Assembly: GCA_963932465.1 (NCBI GenBank)
Contig: OZ010786.1
Span: 445,272,619-445,336,618 of the forward strand
Length of the DNA stretch: 64,000 nucleotides
Direction: 5' to 3'
Origin: Maratus speciosus
Taxonomy: Eukaryota > Arthropoda > Arachnida > Araneae > Salticidae
Every line of letters starts with the position of its first letter. Position 1 is the stretch's first letter. Positions 41,101 to 47,027 of this stretch are shown here, one piece after another. The notes beneath the pieces were generated by a model, which saw only the letters and a list, made by a program, of their open reading frames with translations, was not told the DNA's origin and did no database searches. The translations under genes and the position numbers were made by a program.

Positions 41101-43580
41101 CAAGACTCAAAATAATGTAAAATTGAAATTGTAATTATTTTTTTCTGAATCGGCAATATCCAAAATAGTGATAAAAAGATACTTTACGGATCTTTCAAGT
41201 CTGCAGAACTTGAAATAAGCCCGAAACTGTAAACAAAACAACATCAAAATTGTAGCAATTTCGCCTTTTCTTTTCATAGTCTGCTGATCCAAAATAGTAA
41301 AACTTCAGTCGTCTTCCCCCACCCCCCCCACCCCCCCACGCACACACACATTTTCTTTCAAACCCTTAACTCTGAGAAAAAGATGAAATGATGGGATAAA
41401 ATTATCAAAAAACCTTTTAAAATAACGTATGTGTCATTCAAGCATTTTTGGAACCTTTGTATATCAGTGGCAGATTTCTCCGATTTACCTTCTTCAAAAC
41501 TCTAGGATTTTTGTTTTTGCCCACAAGGAACAGCTTTAACTTATCACTTCCTGCTTTATTTGCTGCAAAAAGGAGAGTCACCCTGTCCTTTTGTTTTTTA
41601 TATCCAAAATTCATCGAACTGCTCTTATAATCCTCTGTTCGCAACAACTTCCTGTAAAGTGCAGCTTCGTCGGCATTGTATATCTGCTTGTCTACCCAAA
41701 TCATCCAGTTTTTTCTTCAGTCTAGCAGGAAAGTTCAAAACATCTTCTTGCTCAGAAGAGTGAAGTCTTTTCTCCGTGAATTATGCTCTGCCCAATGCTC
41801 CTTTTGCCGACGCCAAAACCAACCATTGCTTGCTTCAAAATCTATTTCTTCATAAAAGTTTTAACTTTTTTGCCAAGATTTTTGTCATCTCTTTTATGAT
41901 GGTACCTGATATAAGAGCTCCGAGTGCATTCTGTTCTTTGAACCATAAGACTTAATGCCTTGTCCAGCTTATCATCATTTGCCATTTGAGTTCGTTTTCT
42001 GCTTATTCCTTCAGTTTGATCCATGTTTTTCACAAATTTTCTTAATTTAGTTCTTCTTTTAGCCATCCTCTTACAGTGGAAGTTCTAATGCCTAGCTCAT
42101 TAGCAATCAAAATTTGCATTGCGCCTTTTTTTAATTTTTTCAGTCCAATTTTACTTTTACAAACAGATCTGTCACAGGCGATCTCCTGTTCGGTGTTCCC
42201 AATAATAATTAATACTGATGAGTCGAAATAATGCCTCTAAACAGAAAAACATTTAATTATGTTAACACAAAATATATTTATAATTTCATAATGCAGTAAC
42301 AGGCTAGGCTCACTGCCTATCCATCTCGTATTTTCTGAGAGCATTCAACAAAACATATCATTGCACACCAGCTGGTGAAAACATTACATCACCCTGGTCT
42401 AGTGCTCTCTCTCTCTCTCTCTCTGAAGTTTTTCTCTTCCCGAACCTAGCATATGTGGACAATCCACTTCAAAATTCCAGAGATGAACTAGGGGGGGGGG
42501 GGGGGGGTGCAGGATTGTGACAGCCTCTGAGGCTGCTTCACGACACGAACGTGACACCTCCCTTCCACTTTCAATCATCTGTTTCCAAATGATGAATGGA
42601 AAGTCTCTACAAATAACTACTCTGTAGTCAGGGTAGTTTCTAATATCAGTCCATAATAAAGTTTTTTTTTTTTTTTTTTTTTTTTTCAGCTTAATAAATC
42701 GATGTTGTCCTAAAGTAGGGGTTATCCCTTAATTTTCCTTGTATCAGATCCATTCCCCAAGAGTGATAATAGAATCGAACCGCATAAACTTCTTAACACA
42801 TTTGCATTATACATAACTGATATTTTACAAAAACACTTAGACTCACACAAACCCTAAATATTTGATAAACTTTCTATAATTAATTAAACACTTATAACTT
42901 TAGATGTATATCAAATATTACTTGTGCTACATACACTCCTAAGTATTTTTTTTTTAAAGTTACTAGGGAGTTCTGCCCCCTACGAGCTACGCTTGCCAAA
43001 CCCCATTCAGATACTATAAACTCTAAAAGCACGCTAATTTGATCGGCTTTAAAAAATTTCGGAAGAATGCATTATAATTTAAAAACAAAACAGTGGCTAT
43101 CTCCCTGTTAACAGGTTGTTTATTAAAAAAAACAAGATATGGGGCATTCTCACAATCTTTTGACTTTCGGAATAAAAATCTGGTAAAATTAAACTTAATA
43201 AAGTAACATTTTAATCTGATACACGAATGCCTTAATGATTCAAAATTTAAAAAAAAAGGCCAGCAGCGAAAATTTTTTTATTTAACTGATGTTTAAGAAA
43301 AAACTGAGCAGAACATGGAATGACTTCACCGAAGAAGGTGAGATATAAATGACGAGAACGACTTTGGCCACTGCCAGTCGTAAAGAGGAAAACGAAACCA
43401 TATAAGAATTGTCGATATTTATTAGTGTTATTTGTTATTGTTTATGCTAGTATGTGTCTTAGTAACATCCTTCGTGTAAAAATAAAGTGTATCAAGACAA
43501 GATGGGCCATTTATTATGAGACGTCCCACATGACTTGACCGTCCGGCCGTTGCAATTGTGTTTCAATAAGTTACTTAATT

Positions 43581-43611
<31 letters not shown>

Positions 43612-44659
43612 TTTTTTTTAACAAATTTGACTTACTTTTTTAATTTATTTGATCTTTTTTCCCCCCTATTTTTTCCTACTTTGTTTTATCCTCTTTTTAT
43701 TTTTCTGGAACAAAGGTCCTTTGTTGTGGTCTTTAACATAAATATCTTTAAAGGCCAGAACTGATTTAAAAAAAGACTTGTTTTGAGAACAATATGTAAA
43801 ATTTCTTTTCCTGTTGCCAAGCGCAATTATATCAAAGATAAAAGCCATTTCAGTCAAAATTGTTGTTCTTTTTTAAATTATGGAATTGCACTTTAAGCTG
43901 ATTTGAAATTTAAAGAAAGTTTTGTTGTAGTTTTTTACCTTCAGATATCTTATTATTGCATGTAAGTAAATATTTTGTTTGTGAAGAAAATGTTTAATTT
44001 TTTTTTTTCTTCTAGAGTACTTGATCAGCTATTAGGAACAACTTATTTTCATGAAAGGCATTTACAGTCTCTTGTTGAACGCTTAAAGCATCGAGGAAGA
44101 GTAAATAGCATACAGCACATGGCTGATCAGATATTCCGTCTTTTTTCCTCTAGTGATGCAAATTTTGAATCAAACGAAGCTCAACCTAAAGATGAAACAA
44201 ATGTTGAAACTGAAAAAGATAATAGTGTTACAGATTCTTCCAGAGTAGAAATAGATATTCTTATAGACTCTCCAGTAGGGGAAGCTCCTTTATTAAACAA
44301 TGCTTCAAACTGTAATGAAGATACAGCCATTCGTAAACCTTTGTTGTCCCCTGTGAGTCCAACTTCTGCTAATGGTAGTGAACCTCGTAATTTGTGCCAG
44401 CAATTGTGTGCTATTCTCAAATCTCGCTTATTAAAAGCTCATGAAGATGCTGAATTAAGATTTGGTATGTCTCGAAGTGAAACATCAGCCTTACTGGCTG
44501 CTGAAAGTGAACTTCCGAATGGTGACTTATCTAATGAAACTAATGAAAGTGAACCTTCCAAACTGGTTCCAAGTTGTGAAAACAAAGAAAATGATAGTGA
44601 GAAACAATCTTTGCCTTCTGCGGAGGAAGAAATTCCAGAAATTAATGATGTTGGACAAG
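1439..44659 (+). CDS. UBE2O: UBE2O-like E2/E3 hybrid ubiquitin-conjugating enzyme, internal part (8 exons)
   Basis: Exons 1439-1617, 14366-14468, 14565-14667, 18458-18563, 18644-18772, 22970-23064, 39429-39659 and 44016-44659 join in one frame and encode 529 complete codons. UBE2O proteins are large cytosolic/nuclear enzymes that combine E2 and E3 activity and ubiquitinate orphan subunits, basic proteins and other clients. Plant PHO2/UBC24 is related. Diagnostic stretches are GTVEHNILSTSLYPVHHLD, HEFFPGDYVVD, EEEVSVYDIKDHPDFKYRPG and GQVVDVHSSGKVEVSW, followed by an acidic segment and then a coiled-coil region. Compared from memory with human UBE2O (~1290 aa), this corresponds roughly to residue 480 up to the region before the UBC domain. 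The N-terminal region, the UBC domain with its catalytic cysteine, the promoter and the polyA site are outside the window. No frameshift or stop interrupts the exons, so the gene looks functional. Confidence 0.9.
1618..1760. other. Intron segment before the fold-back element
   Basis: Short AT-rich intron start; nothing recognised apart from the donor site at 1618. Confidence 0.5.
2490..3170 (+). repeat. Tandem repeat, ~165-bp units (about four)
   Basis: Units begin near 2505, 2655, 2823 and 2990. Each carries a GAACTTTTTAAAAAGGCTAA-like start, a TTCATAAT..GGGTTCA box, a CTGATTATAGAACTTTCC box, AAGCAACGTAGAACAATATG and a TATCTAACTAACA end. Units are roughly 75-80% alike by eye. Confidence 0.7.
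3741..4780 (+). repeat. Direct repeat of ~320 bp (3741-4078 and 4457-4780)
   Basis: Both copies start AGCTTGG then TCAGAAAGTGAGATTTG and end near CGCCAAG. They lie about 715 bp apart, inside the element that also carries the 165-bp repeats. Confidence 0.6.
4780..6015 (+). repeat. Further units of the ~165-bp repeat
   Basis: Units of the 2490-3170 family recur at about 4780-5250 (two and a half units) and 5840-5985 (one partial). Three stretches end with a TTTCCATTTG..TATATATA tail (near 3200, 5250 and 6015), so these may be successive copies of the nested element rather than one array. Confidence 0.55.
6639..7656 (+). mobile_element. pogo-like element with CCGTAATTTCCGGCCTATAA ends, transposase remnant
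   Basis: The ends are inverted copies of CCGTAATTTCCGGCCTATAA extended by TCCGC, flanked by TA (6637-6638, 7657-7658). It sits at the junction of the fold-back arms. A start-like ATGTCTAAGAGAAAG at ~7231 followed by broken frames (TAEFKQN, then stops) resembles the N-terminal helix-turn-helix of pogo/Tigger transposases. The remnant is dead. Inner direct repeats of the GCGGATTAT box lie near 7540-7640. Confidence 0.65.
8411..8640 (+). other. GC-richer block of unknown nature in intron 1
   Basis: About 230 bases with distinctly higher G+C, preceded by an acceptor-like TTTTTCAG, with an open frame of ~75 codons (8410-8637) ending in a stop. No donor site or known domain, and it does not belong to the UBE2O frame. 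It could be a retroelement fragment or an exon of another transcript. Confidence 0.3.
8679..9887. mobile_element. hAT-like non-autonomous element (TAGAGATCTG-type ends)
   Basis: The left end TAGAAGTCTGGCCCATGC is inverted relative to the right end (TAGAGATCTGTACAGGCC in reverse complement). Flanking octamers ATCTATTA (8671-8678) and ATCTAGTA (9888-9895) match at 7 of 8, the hAT target-duplication length. An inner inverted repeat (9025-9145 with 9200-9335) is centred on a T-rich loop. No coding capacity. A related copy in the opposite orientation lies at 40080-41002. Confidence 0.6.
9888..11938. other. Intron 1, mostly unassigned; fold-back at 10551-10880
   Basis: AT-rich intron. The only structure seen is an inverted repeat with ~80-bp arms (about 10555-10635 and 10790-10875; both carry CTTCATCATATTAAAA and TTTTGTAAAAGTTATGAAAT) around a ~160-bp spacer. 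No exon recognised. Confidence 0.5.
11941..12337. mobile_element. MITE with CCGTATATACTCGYGTATAA ends
   Basis: Terminal inverted repeats CCGTATATACTCGTGTATAA (left) and CCGTATATACTCGCGTATAA (right, reverse complement), continuing as GTCG, flanked by TA (11939-11940, 12338-12339). 397 bp, non-coding. Internal copies of the GCGTATAAGTCGA box occur near 12030 and 12250. The TA duplication suggests the Tc1/mariner/pogo group. Confidence 0.75.
13617..14095. mobile_element. Tigger-like MITE (CAGTAYRGAACCATTTATCC ends)
   Basis: The left end CAGTATGGAACCATTTATCC and right end (reverse complement) CAGTACAGAACCATTTATCC are inverted and flanked by TA (13615-13616, 14096-14097). 479 bp. CAGTTATCCGGAAT recurs internally near both ends. 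Non-coding. Confidence 0.75.
14366..14468 (+). CDS. UBE2O: UBE2O-like exon b
   Basis: Acceptor TTTTTACAG ends at 14365; donor GTAATT starts at 14469. Encodes residues 60-93, starting DGTVEHNILSTSLYPVHHLD and ending GDYVVDSK plus one base. It is among the most family-typical stretches; the FPGDYVVD motif is strongly conserved in UBE2O. The intron to exon c is only 96 bp. Confidence 0.93.
14565..14667 (+). CDS. UBE2O: UBE2O-like exon c
   Basis: Acceptor TTATTTCAG ends at 14564; donor GTATGT starts at 14668. Encodes residues 95-127 with YGVVKQVDHSGRTALVTWMK, matching the YGVVQ..DH.GRT..VKW pattern of the family. It begins and ends with split codons (E and H). An (AT)n microsatellite lies just after the donor (14690-14710). 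Confidence 0.93.
14711..15480. other. Intron segment, unassigned
   Basis: AT-rich. The short open frame at 15050-15265 has no recognisable domain. Confidence 0.45.
15500..16282 (+). mobile_element. Helitron-like element, copy 2 (3' portion)
   Basis: Ends with GAGC-GTA-GCTC, then GGGGG-CAGAG-CCCCC and CTAG (16279-16282). The body from about 15640 matches copy 1: the TACCAAACAGTTTAAATTAA, GATAATCTTTT and GCCGATCAAATTA boxes occur in the same order. The left limit is uncertain. No coding sequence. Confidence 0.6.
16283..18457. other. Intron segment with simple repeats
   Basis: Contains a (TG)n tract at ~16651-16664, a ~29-base T run at ~17167-17195, and two ~43-bp direct repeats at ~17320-17403, each itself palindromic (TATGTA..TACATA). 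A GC-richer unassigned block lies at ~17570-17710. No exon seen before the acceptor at 18457. Confidence 0.5.
18458..18563 (+). CDS. UBE2O: UBE2O-like exon d
   Basis: Acceptor TTTATAG ends at 18457, giving a split His codon; donor GTAAAA starts at 18564. Encodes residues 129-163, PVVLSEEEVSVYDIKDHPDF then KYRPGSCVIRVVNSE. The EEEVSVYDI..HPDF motif is a strong UBE2O match. A start at ATG 18441 is rejected because the bases before 18458 are intronic. Phase 0 at its end; the following intron is 80 bp. Confidence 0.93.
18644..18772 (+). CDS. UBE2O: UBE2O-like exon e
   Basis: Acceptor ATATAG ends at 18643; donor GTATGT starts at 18773. 43 codons (residues 164-206), containing SAGQVVDVHSSGKVEVSWVG and YPQELYRVGEY, in line with the GQV.RVDVSSKVEVVW..PQ.LY pattern of the family. 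Confidence 0.93.
18774..20240. other. Intron segment, unassigned
   Basis: AT-rich intron. No TIRs or coding domains recognised. Confidence 0.45.
20540..21803 (-). mobile_element. tRNA-derived SINE, split by a hAT-like element
   Basis: With 20641-21774 and one octamer removed, the minus strand reads through a tRNA-like head. It has a box A-like TAACTCGGTGGTTAACCAC, then a box B-like GGTCAGAGTTTGCCTC ~40 bases later, then a CTTGGGCAAGG stretch. This spacing is that of a Pol III promoter. The tail boundary is unclear and the SINE is presumably inactive. Confidence 0.5.
20641..21774. mobile_element. hAT-like non-autonomous element (TAGAGATGA ends)
   Basis: The left end TAGAGATGAAATGGG and right end (reverse complement TAGAGATGAGTCGGG) are inverted. 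Octamers ATGTGGTT (20633-20640) and ATGCGGTT (21775-21782) agree at 7 of 8. No coding sequence seen. Confidence 0.6.
21960..22969. other. Intron segment before exon f
   Basis: AT-rich, nothing recognised. Confidence 0.45.
22970..23064 (+). CDS. UBE2O: UBE2O-like exon f (acidic segment)
   Basis: Acceptor TTTTTAG ends at 22969; donor GTATGT starts at 23065. Encodes residues 207-237, DSDDLWADDDSFSDEDSWET and following. It is dominated by Asp, Glu and Ser, like the EWEDDSDSWETD stretch of human UBE2O. It ends in a split Glu codon completed 16.4 kb downstream. Confidence 0.9.
23065..24748. other. Intron segment; possible Tc1-like end at 23292
   Basis: CAGTCGTGGAAAAAAAAAAA (23292) looks like a Tc1-like terminus, but I found no matching right end. 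A short direct repeat around TTGGGAGAGCT (23412, 23457) follows. No exon. Confidence 0.35.
24750..27097. mobile_element. Element of the AGGGTTCCGTA / TACGGAACCCT family
   Basis: The left part has AGGGTTCCGTA followed by a TGTCTGTCTGTCTGTCAC block. The right part has TACGGAACCCTCTGTGTGCG, then AGTAATGCTCGCACTTGACCG. Sequences of this pattern are, as I recall, abundant in insect genomes, notably Lepidoptera. About 2.3 kb, no intact ORF. A TTAA-linked repeat at 26287 lies inside. Exact limits are uncertain. Confidence 0.5.
26287..26485. mobile_element. Partial piggyBac-like MITE (TTAA-TCCTTTCCGGCAC)
   Basis: TTAA at 26287-26290 followed by TCCTTTCCGGCACGG and a body similar to the MITE at 55993-56200, including TTTGGAATTAAAATTAG. 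The right end is not clean. Confidence 0.45.
27948..27994 (-). ncRNA. Hammerhead-ribozyme-like motif, minus-strand Penelope copy (decayed)
   Basis: Read on the minus strand: TTAGCA, core CTAAGGA (CTGAGGA expected), a stem II GGTA(A)GC-TATAT-GCTACC, AAAA where GAAA is expected, CCGG, TA, then TGCTT, which pairs with TTAGCA. Two core G-to-A changes predict loss of cleavage. Hammerheads in the 3'/pLTR region are known for Penelope-like elements. Confidence 0.45.
28141..29491 (-). pseudogene. Penelope-like RT/GIY-YIG polyprotein, left copy
   Basis: The open frame 28141-28923 (260 codons) begins within the RT (DTLVTR, preceded by a broken LPFL). It ends with a GIY-YIG nuclease: GIYCINCKCGLSYIGQTKRC, an Arg in CLKFRIKGH, HCWEMNH, and a Glu in NFLEAFHIY. 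Upstream on the minus strand, an RT frame resumes after a ~250-bp insertion (28982-29235), with LAIGS and YVED (29301-29313). The usual catalytic motif is YVDD, so one Asp is Glu. A frameshift near 28930 also separates the parts. It is dead, but the endonuclease part is uninterrupted. Confidence 0.75.
28982..29235. mobile_element. Small MITE inserted in the left Penelope copy
   Basis: 254 bp present only in the left copy. The ends are imperfect inverted repeats sharing TTGCA..TGAYGTCAC, flanked by ATA (28979-28981, 29236-29238). The right Penelope copy shows the empty site (ATA once). Non-coding. Confidence 0.65.
29474..30779 (+). pseudogene. Penelope-like RT/GIY-YIG polyprotein, right copy
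   Basis: RT motifs appear in order: FDVKSLFMNVP (about 29560), LAMGSPLSPILADIY (about 29780), YVDDTF (29878-29895), LPFLDTLVTR (about 30004). The frame shifts near 30110-30125 and continues to a stop at 30463. There the sequence reads NS*GIY where the left copy has NSWGIY, so TGG became TGA. The GIY-YIG part then follows with another frameshift near 30560. The catalytic YVDD is intact but the gene is broken at least three times. Confidence 0.75.
30949..30994 (+). ncRNA. Hammerhead-ribozyme-like motif, right Penelope copy
   Basis: Order on the + strand: TTAGCA (stem I strand), CTGAGGA (30955-30961, matching C-U-G-A-N-G-A), stem II (GTATGC / GCTACC side), GAAA (30981-30984), CTGG (stem III in place of the left copy's CCGG), TG, then TGCTTA pairing with TTAGCA. 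There is one extra A after the CTGAGGA core. The cleavage position is G in place of the required H (A in the left copy), so cleavage is doubtful. Called by eye only. Confidence 0.45.
31698..32875. repeat. Palindromic complex with TAGTCCAGGCAATAG ends
   Basis: TAGTCCAGGCAATAG lies at 31698 and inverted near 32534 and 32873. A ~100-bp block (TTGGGTCGCTGAATCCGAAT) occurs twice forward (31778, 32139) and twice inverted (~32410-32465, ~32740-32800). A block with GACATTATGACKTAGGAT is likewise repeated and inverted. This looks like two related MITEs, one inserted in or next to the other. Non-coding. Confidence 0.55.
33275..34575 (-). mobile_element. pogo-like element with GGGTAATTCTAGGATAGATG ends
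   Basis: Perfect ~25-bp inverted ends (GGGTAATTCTAGGATAGATG plus GCCAT) flanked by TA (33273-33274, 34576-34577). 1301 bp. The minus strand carries the end of a pogo/jerky-type transposase. The element is internally deleted. Confidence 0.75.
33685..33945 (-). pseudogene. C-terminal fragment of a pogo/jerky-type transposase
   Basis: 86 codons: a Lys-rich start, an acidic stretch, then CGEGYNTTTKKDDWIQCIRC and CFPDLCEKCG. Spaced Cys residues form a zinc-binding tail of the kind found at the C-terminus of jerky/pogo-type DDE proteins. The DDE core is missing. Confidence 0.6.
35040..35905 (+). repeat. Diverged tandem repeat, ~180-bp units
   Basis: About five units, each with an AAAGRGTTAATATT box (near 35057, 35197, 35377, 35697, 35893), a GAATGTAGATATG-like box and a TTTGGTTTGTTCGTATTTTGA-like box. 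Old and unevenly spaced; non-coding. Confidence 0.5.
36433..38012 (-). mobile_element. Tc3-like transposon, nested in the Tigger-like MITE
   Basis: Ends CAGTCTGTTACAAAA.TATAAGACCA (left) and the inverted partner TAGTCTGTTACAAAATTATA (right), flanked by TA (36431-36432, 38013-38014). Second, inner copies of the GTTACAAAATTATAAGACCA box lie at ~36632 and, inverted, at ~37810-37830. This gives an IR/DR arrangement with paired transposase-binding sites. The 1580-bp length is usual for the family. Confidence 0.85.
36601..37680 (-). pseudogene. Tc3-like transposase, broken
   Basis: The N-terminal open frame (36979-37680, 233 codons) has two helix-turn-helix regions (SELSEIEVGR.. and SDRDNRQIVKLATKKY), a GRKKK AT-hook-like stretch, and the first catalytic Asp in FSDEKKFNLDGPDG, then YYWHDLRK and GGSVMVWGAF. 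After a frameshift near 37000 the frame moves. WPS*SPDLNP near 36880-36900 contains an in-frame TGA. A second frame (36601-36864) continues NLWGYLSRQVY to the end. At least two breaks, so it cannot make a full transposase. Confidence 0.85.
38196..38624. repeat. Fold-back with ~195-bp arms
   Basis: Arms 38196-~38390 and ~38400-38624 are inverted copies. Matching blocks include TTCATAAAAATGATTCATTA and AAGGAGGAAACYAGT with GATAATTGCTTAGC-like sequence on the other side. The spacer is nearly absent, so a long hairpin is possible. It begins directly after the Tigger-like MITE. Confidence 0.65.
38625..39428. other. Intron segment before exon g
   Basis: AT-rich; the 85-codon frames on both strands at 38830-39103 mirror each other and show no domain. 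Confidence 0.45.
39429..39659 (+). CDS. UBE2O: UBE2O-like exon g (coiled-coil region)
   Basis: Acceptor ATATTTAG ends at 39428; donor GTATGT starts at 39660. One base completes the split Glu codon and 76 codons follow (residues 239-314). The sequence is rich in Lys, Glu and Leu with heptad-like spacing (LEKVSIKLEEK; LLANIEKLRAGMARLEEVF), then LQTCNVMRRLLELYKHCK. This fits the coiled-coil segment between the conserved regions and the UBC domain, used for self-association or client contacts in family members. Confidence 0.87.
40080..41002. mobile_element. hAT-like element related to 8679-9887, opposite orientation
   Basis: Ends TAGAGAGGGTCTGCAAGGGC and (reverse complement) TAGAGAGACCGCATGGGC are inverted. 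The internal sequence aligns with the reverse complement of 8679-9887 around the CCATTGAAAA and GGTC..CC boxes. The flanking octamers agree poorly (4 of 8), so insertion or decay details are unclear. Confidence 0.5.
41003..41430. other. Intron segment with C-rich and CA-rich tract
   Basis: Contains C runs (41060-41090; 41318-41340) and a CACACA tract at 41340-41352. Nothing else recognised. Confidence 0.4.
41430..42200 (-). pseudogene. pogo/jerky-type (Tigger) transposase remnant
   Basis: On the minus strand the order is an N-terminal helix-turn-helix (KKLKKGAMQILIANELGIRT, ~42075-42160), then a CENP-B-like piece broken between frames (~41850-41990; LDKAL.. joined to WFKEQNALGALISGTIIKEM). 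The DDE start (41438-41704) follows, with QIYNADEAALYRKLL and DRVTLLFAANKAGSDKL. NADE carries the first catalytic Asp. Several frameshifts and stops. The remaining DDE part is absent and no element ends were found. Confidence 0.7.
42200..42960. other. Intron segment with simple repeats
   Basis: Contains (CT)n at ~42402-42424, a ~17-base G run at ~42491, and a ~24-base T run at ~42662. No exon. Confidence 0.5.
42963..43250 (-). mobile_element. Helitron-like element, copy 3 (3' end, inverted)
   Basis: Reverse complement of the 16282 terminus: CTAG (42963-42966), then the hairpin partner GGGAG-TTCTG-CCCCC and GAGCTACGCTTGCC, then the GATCGGCTTTAAAAAAT box and a GATAGCCACTG-like box in reverse. 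Only a few hundred bases are recognisable. Confidence 0.6.
43250..44015. other. Intron segment before exon h
   Basis: Includes a (TTTA)n tract at ~43578-43612. No exon. Confidence 0.45.
44016..44659 (+). CDS. UBE2O: UBE2O-like exon h (large linker exon)
   Basis: Acceptor TTCTTCTAG ends at 44015; donor GTAGTG starts at 44660. 214 codons (residues 316-529). It opens with VLDQLLGTTYFHERHLQSLV and RVNSIQHMADQIFRLF, the end of the helical region. It then becomes a long Ser/Glu/Asn-rich, probably disordered linker, with one ordered-looking segment (RNLCQQLCAILKSRLLKAHE). It ends DVGQ plus one base. The reading frame 43975-44703 extends into intron on both sides and should not be taken as the exon. 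The following exon, with the UBC domain further on, is not in the window. Confidence 0.88.
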
Positions 44660-45788
44660 GTAGTGTTTATTTCTTTACTTCCTGTTTTTTGTTTCTTGCA
44701 TGAATGTTTGATAAAACATAAAATTGTACTATCGTATTTTTTCATGTAAGTATATTGCATGTTCATATATACGTGCATGCTTTTTTTCTCCCTTAAAATT
44801 TACTTGAGGATAATATTTGGAATTTGACTACCCTCTGTATATATGATCATTGATCAAGCAGTATTTTCTAAATACTATGTAATTTTAACTCTAAATGTTA
44901 TATTTTAATAGAATAAAATCTGATTGAAAATTTTTTTATTCATATTTTTTTCCAAATTAGATATAAAAAATCAGGATGTGCATGTTACATGGTGCAGCAT
45001 GCATAAAAAAATGTTTTTAATTTTCTTCAAAGCCTGAAAATTTATTTTAAATATATATTGTATATATTTTCTTTCTCTTTATAAATATTTATCTGCATGT
45101 TTGATGTGTTTAATTAAAAAAATTCAAGAAATAGTTATAACAAGACAGTGATTAAGAGAAATTTTTTTGCATATTTTTTTATCACTTGGTAAAATTGCAT
45201 ACCATTTTTCTTAGTAGCGTACAATATTATATAATTAACAGTGAGTTATGGTACTTTGTTTCTTCAATAATTTTAATGTATTGTAACTAAAGCATTGGAA
45301 ATTATACGAAATTATTTTTGTAGATTCCAAATGATAGTATAAAAAAATCCCTTCCTGCCAACTTTTTAAAATCATATCCCGTTAATTTGGTTTTCTTATG
45401 TAATTTTAATATGTTATAGCAGTGATTCTCAAATATCTTTGTCTTATGTACACCTGAAGAATTACATGTACAATCAACCAAGAAACACAGGACTTCTCAT
45501 ACATTTTAATCTCATAATTGTCACTGTAAAAGTAGATATAGTCATTCGACTAAAAATTATATCTTTTTTTGTCAGTTTATATTAAAAATTTGTGCTTAGG
45601 AAGCCTTCATACTGAAATTTTGAATATGAAACCTAATTTTGACATATTTGACTTTTTTGGTAAATTTTACCTTGGGTTATCAAATGGAGAAATCAAGTAG
45701 TTTAGGATTTATAAAGATTTAAAATGTAGAACTCCTATTGTTAAATTCATTTGTAGTCATTGCAAAACAGATTTTAATGCGGGTATTT
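44660..45788. other. Start of an intron longer than 19.3 kb
   Basis: No further UBE2O-type exon was found from here to 64000. This stretch is AT-rich and otherwise featureless. Confidence 0.5.
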
Positions 45789-46892
45789 TTACTTACCCAT
45801 CATACGTAGTATAGGGTAAATCTTGTAATCGTTTTAAAAATCGAAAAAAATTTTTTGACGGATTTACACGTTTCAGACAGTAGAAATTCCGAAAAACAGA
45901 TTTTTAGAAAAAAATTTTGTCTGTACGTGTGTGTGTGTCTGTAAACGCTCTATCTCCCGAACAAATTGAAATAGAGACTTGAAATTCTGTGTGTACTTAG
46001 GGAGTAATAATAGGAAGAAGCCTATTGAATATCAGTAACCTCGATTAACCGGAATTATTTTTTTCGGACTCTCGAACTATTCGTTCTGATAAAAGCTATA
46101 CAAAAATTTTTGAAATCGTTTATTTGAAGGAGTGAATATAAAAGACAATAAAAAAACATAAATTTTGCATCATAAATGAGTTTGATCGGATAATGAGTTG
46201 CCGAGATATTTGTAATCCTATTTTTCACACTCTTCGATTTTTCATGACCCTGTATTTAATTCAAATTTCAATTCAAAGATAAATTTTAATTGGAAATGAG
46301 ACGCTTCATCCGACGCAGTAAACTGTTTGTTAGTTAATAGGATTATAATTTTTTGAGTTATAAGGATGTTTCTTTTACGCAATTCAGTACTACTTGATTA
46401 TCCTGCCGACCAAAAAACTATCGCCAAACTATAAGATAAAATGCCAATAATGGCTTATCGTGAATGTCAACCAACGTGAATGTATCGTGAATGTTTAATG
46501 CCTCTCCATACCTATAAGGTGGTTTACCATATGGGGGGGGGGGACCCTGTTCTGTCGCCAAATGCTGCCAACTTGGAGGTATATCACCAAATTTGTCAAC
46601 CAAATGAGTCGATAAAAGGGACGGCAACTTGGCGATATCTGTAATATTTCGCCAAATTCCCATAGACTTCCATTGTAAACCAATAGCGTTTACTTGCTTA
46701 CAGAAAATCAACCGATTGAGATATTTTAATGCAAGAAAAACTAATATTAGCTTAAGGGGTTATATTAATTATATTTAAGGGAGTCCAAATAAATTAAATG
46801 ATGAATAAAAGTAACATGGTACATTGCTTAGCAAATATCACATGTTTTATTTTCATATTTTATATTATCTATATCCATGATGGGTAAGTATT
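45789..46892. mobile_element. Element with TACTTACCCATCAT ends
   Basis: TACTTACCCATCAT at the left and ATGATGGGTAAGTA at the right form a 14-bp inverted pair about 1.1 kb apart. The left part (catacgtagtatag, then GTGTGTGTGTCTGTAAACGC, then TCTCCCGAACAAATTGAAAT) looks like a dispersed repeat. A G run lies at ~46534. The target duplication is unclear and there is no ORF of note. Confidence 0.5.
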
Positions 46893-47027
46893 ACGGTGGC
46901 CCCCAACAACTAGTTTTAAACGTAACTCAAAAACTACTTGGCAGAATTAGCTGTAATTTTGAATTAACATATTTGAAGCTTCTAAAAAATCATTTGTTAA
47001 AAAATTTATAGGTTGCAACTAGGGATG

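Noticed and set aside
43975..44703. Open frame 43975-44703 taken whole
   Set aside because: It overruns the acceptor at 44015 and the donor at 44660; the family match begins at VLDQLLG.
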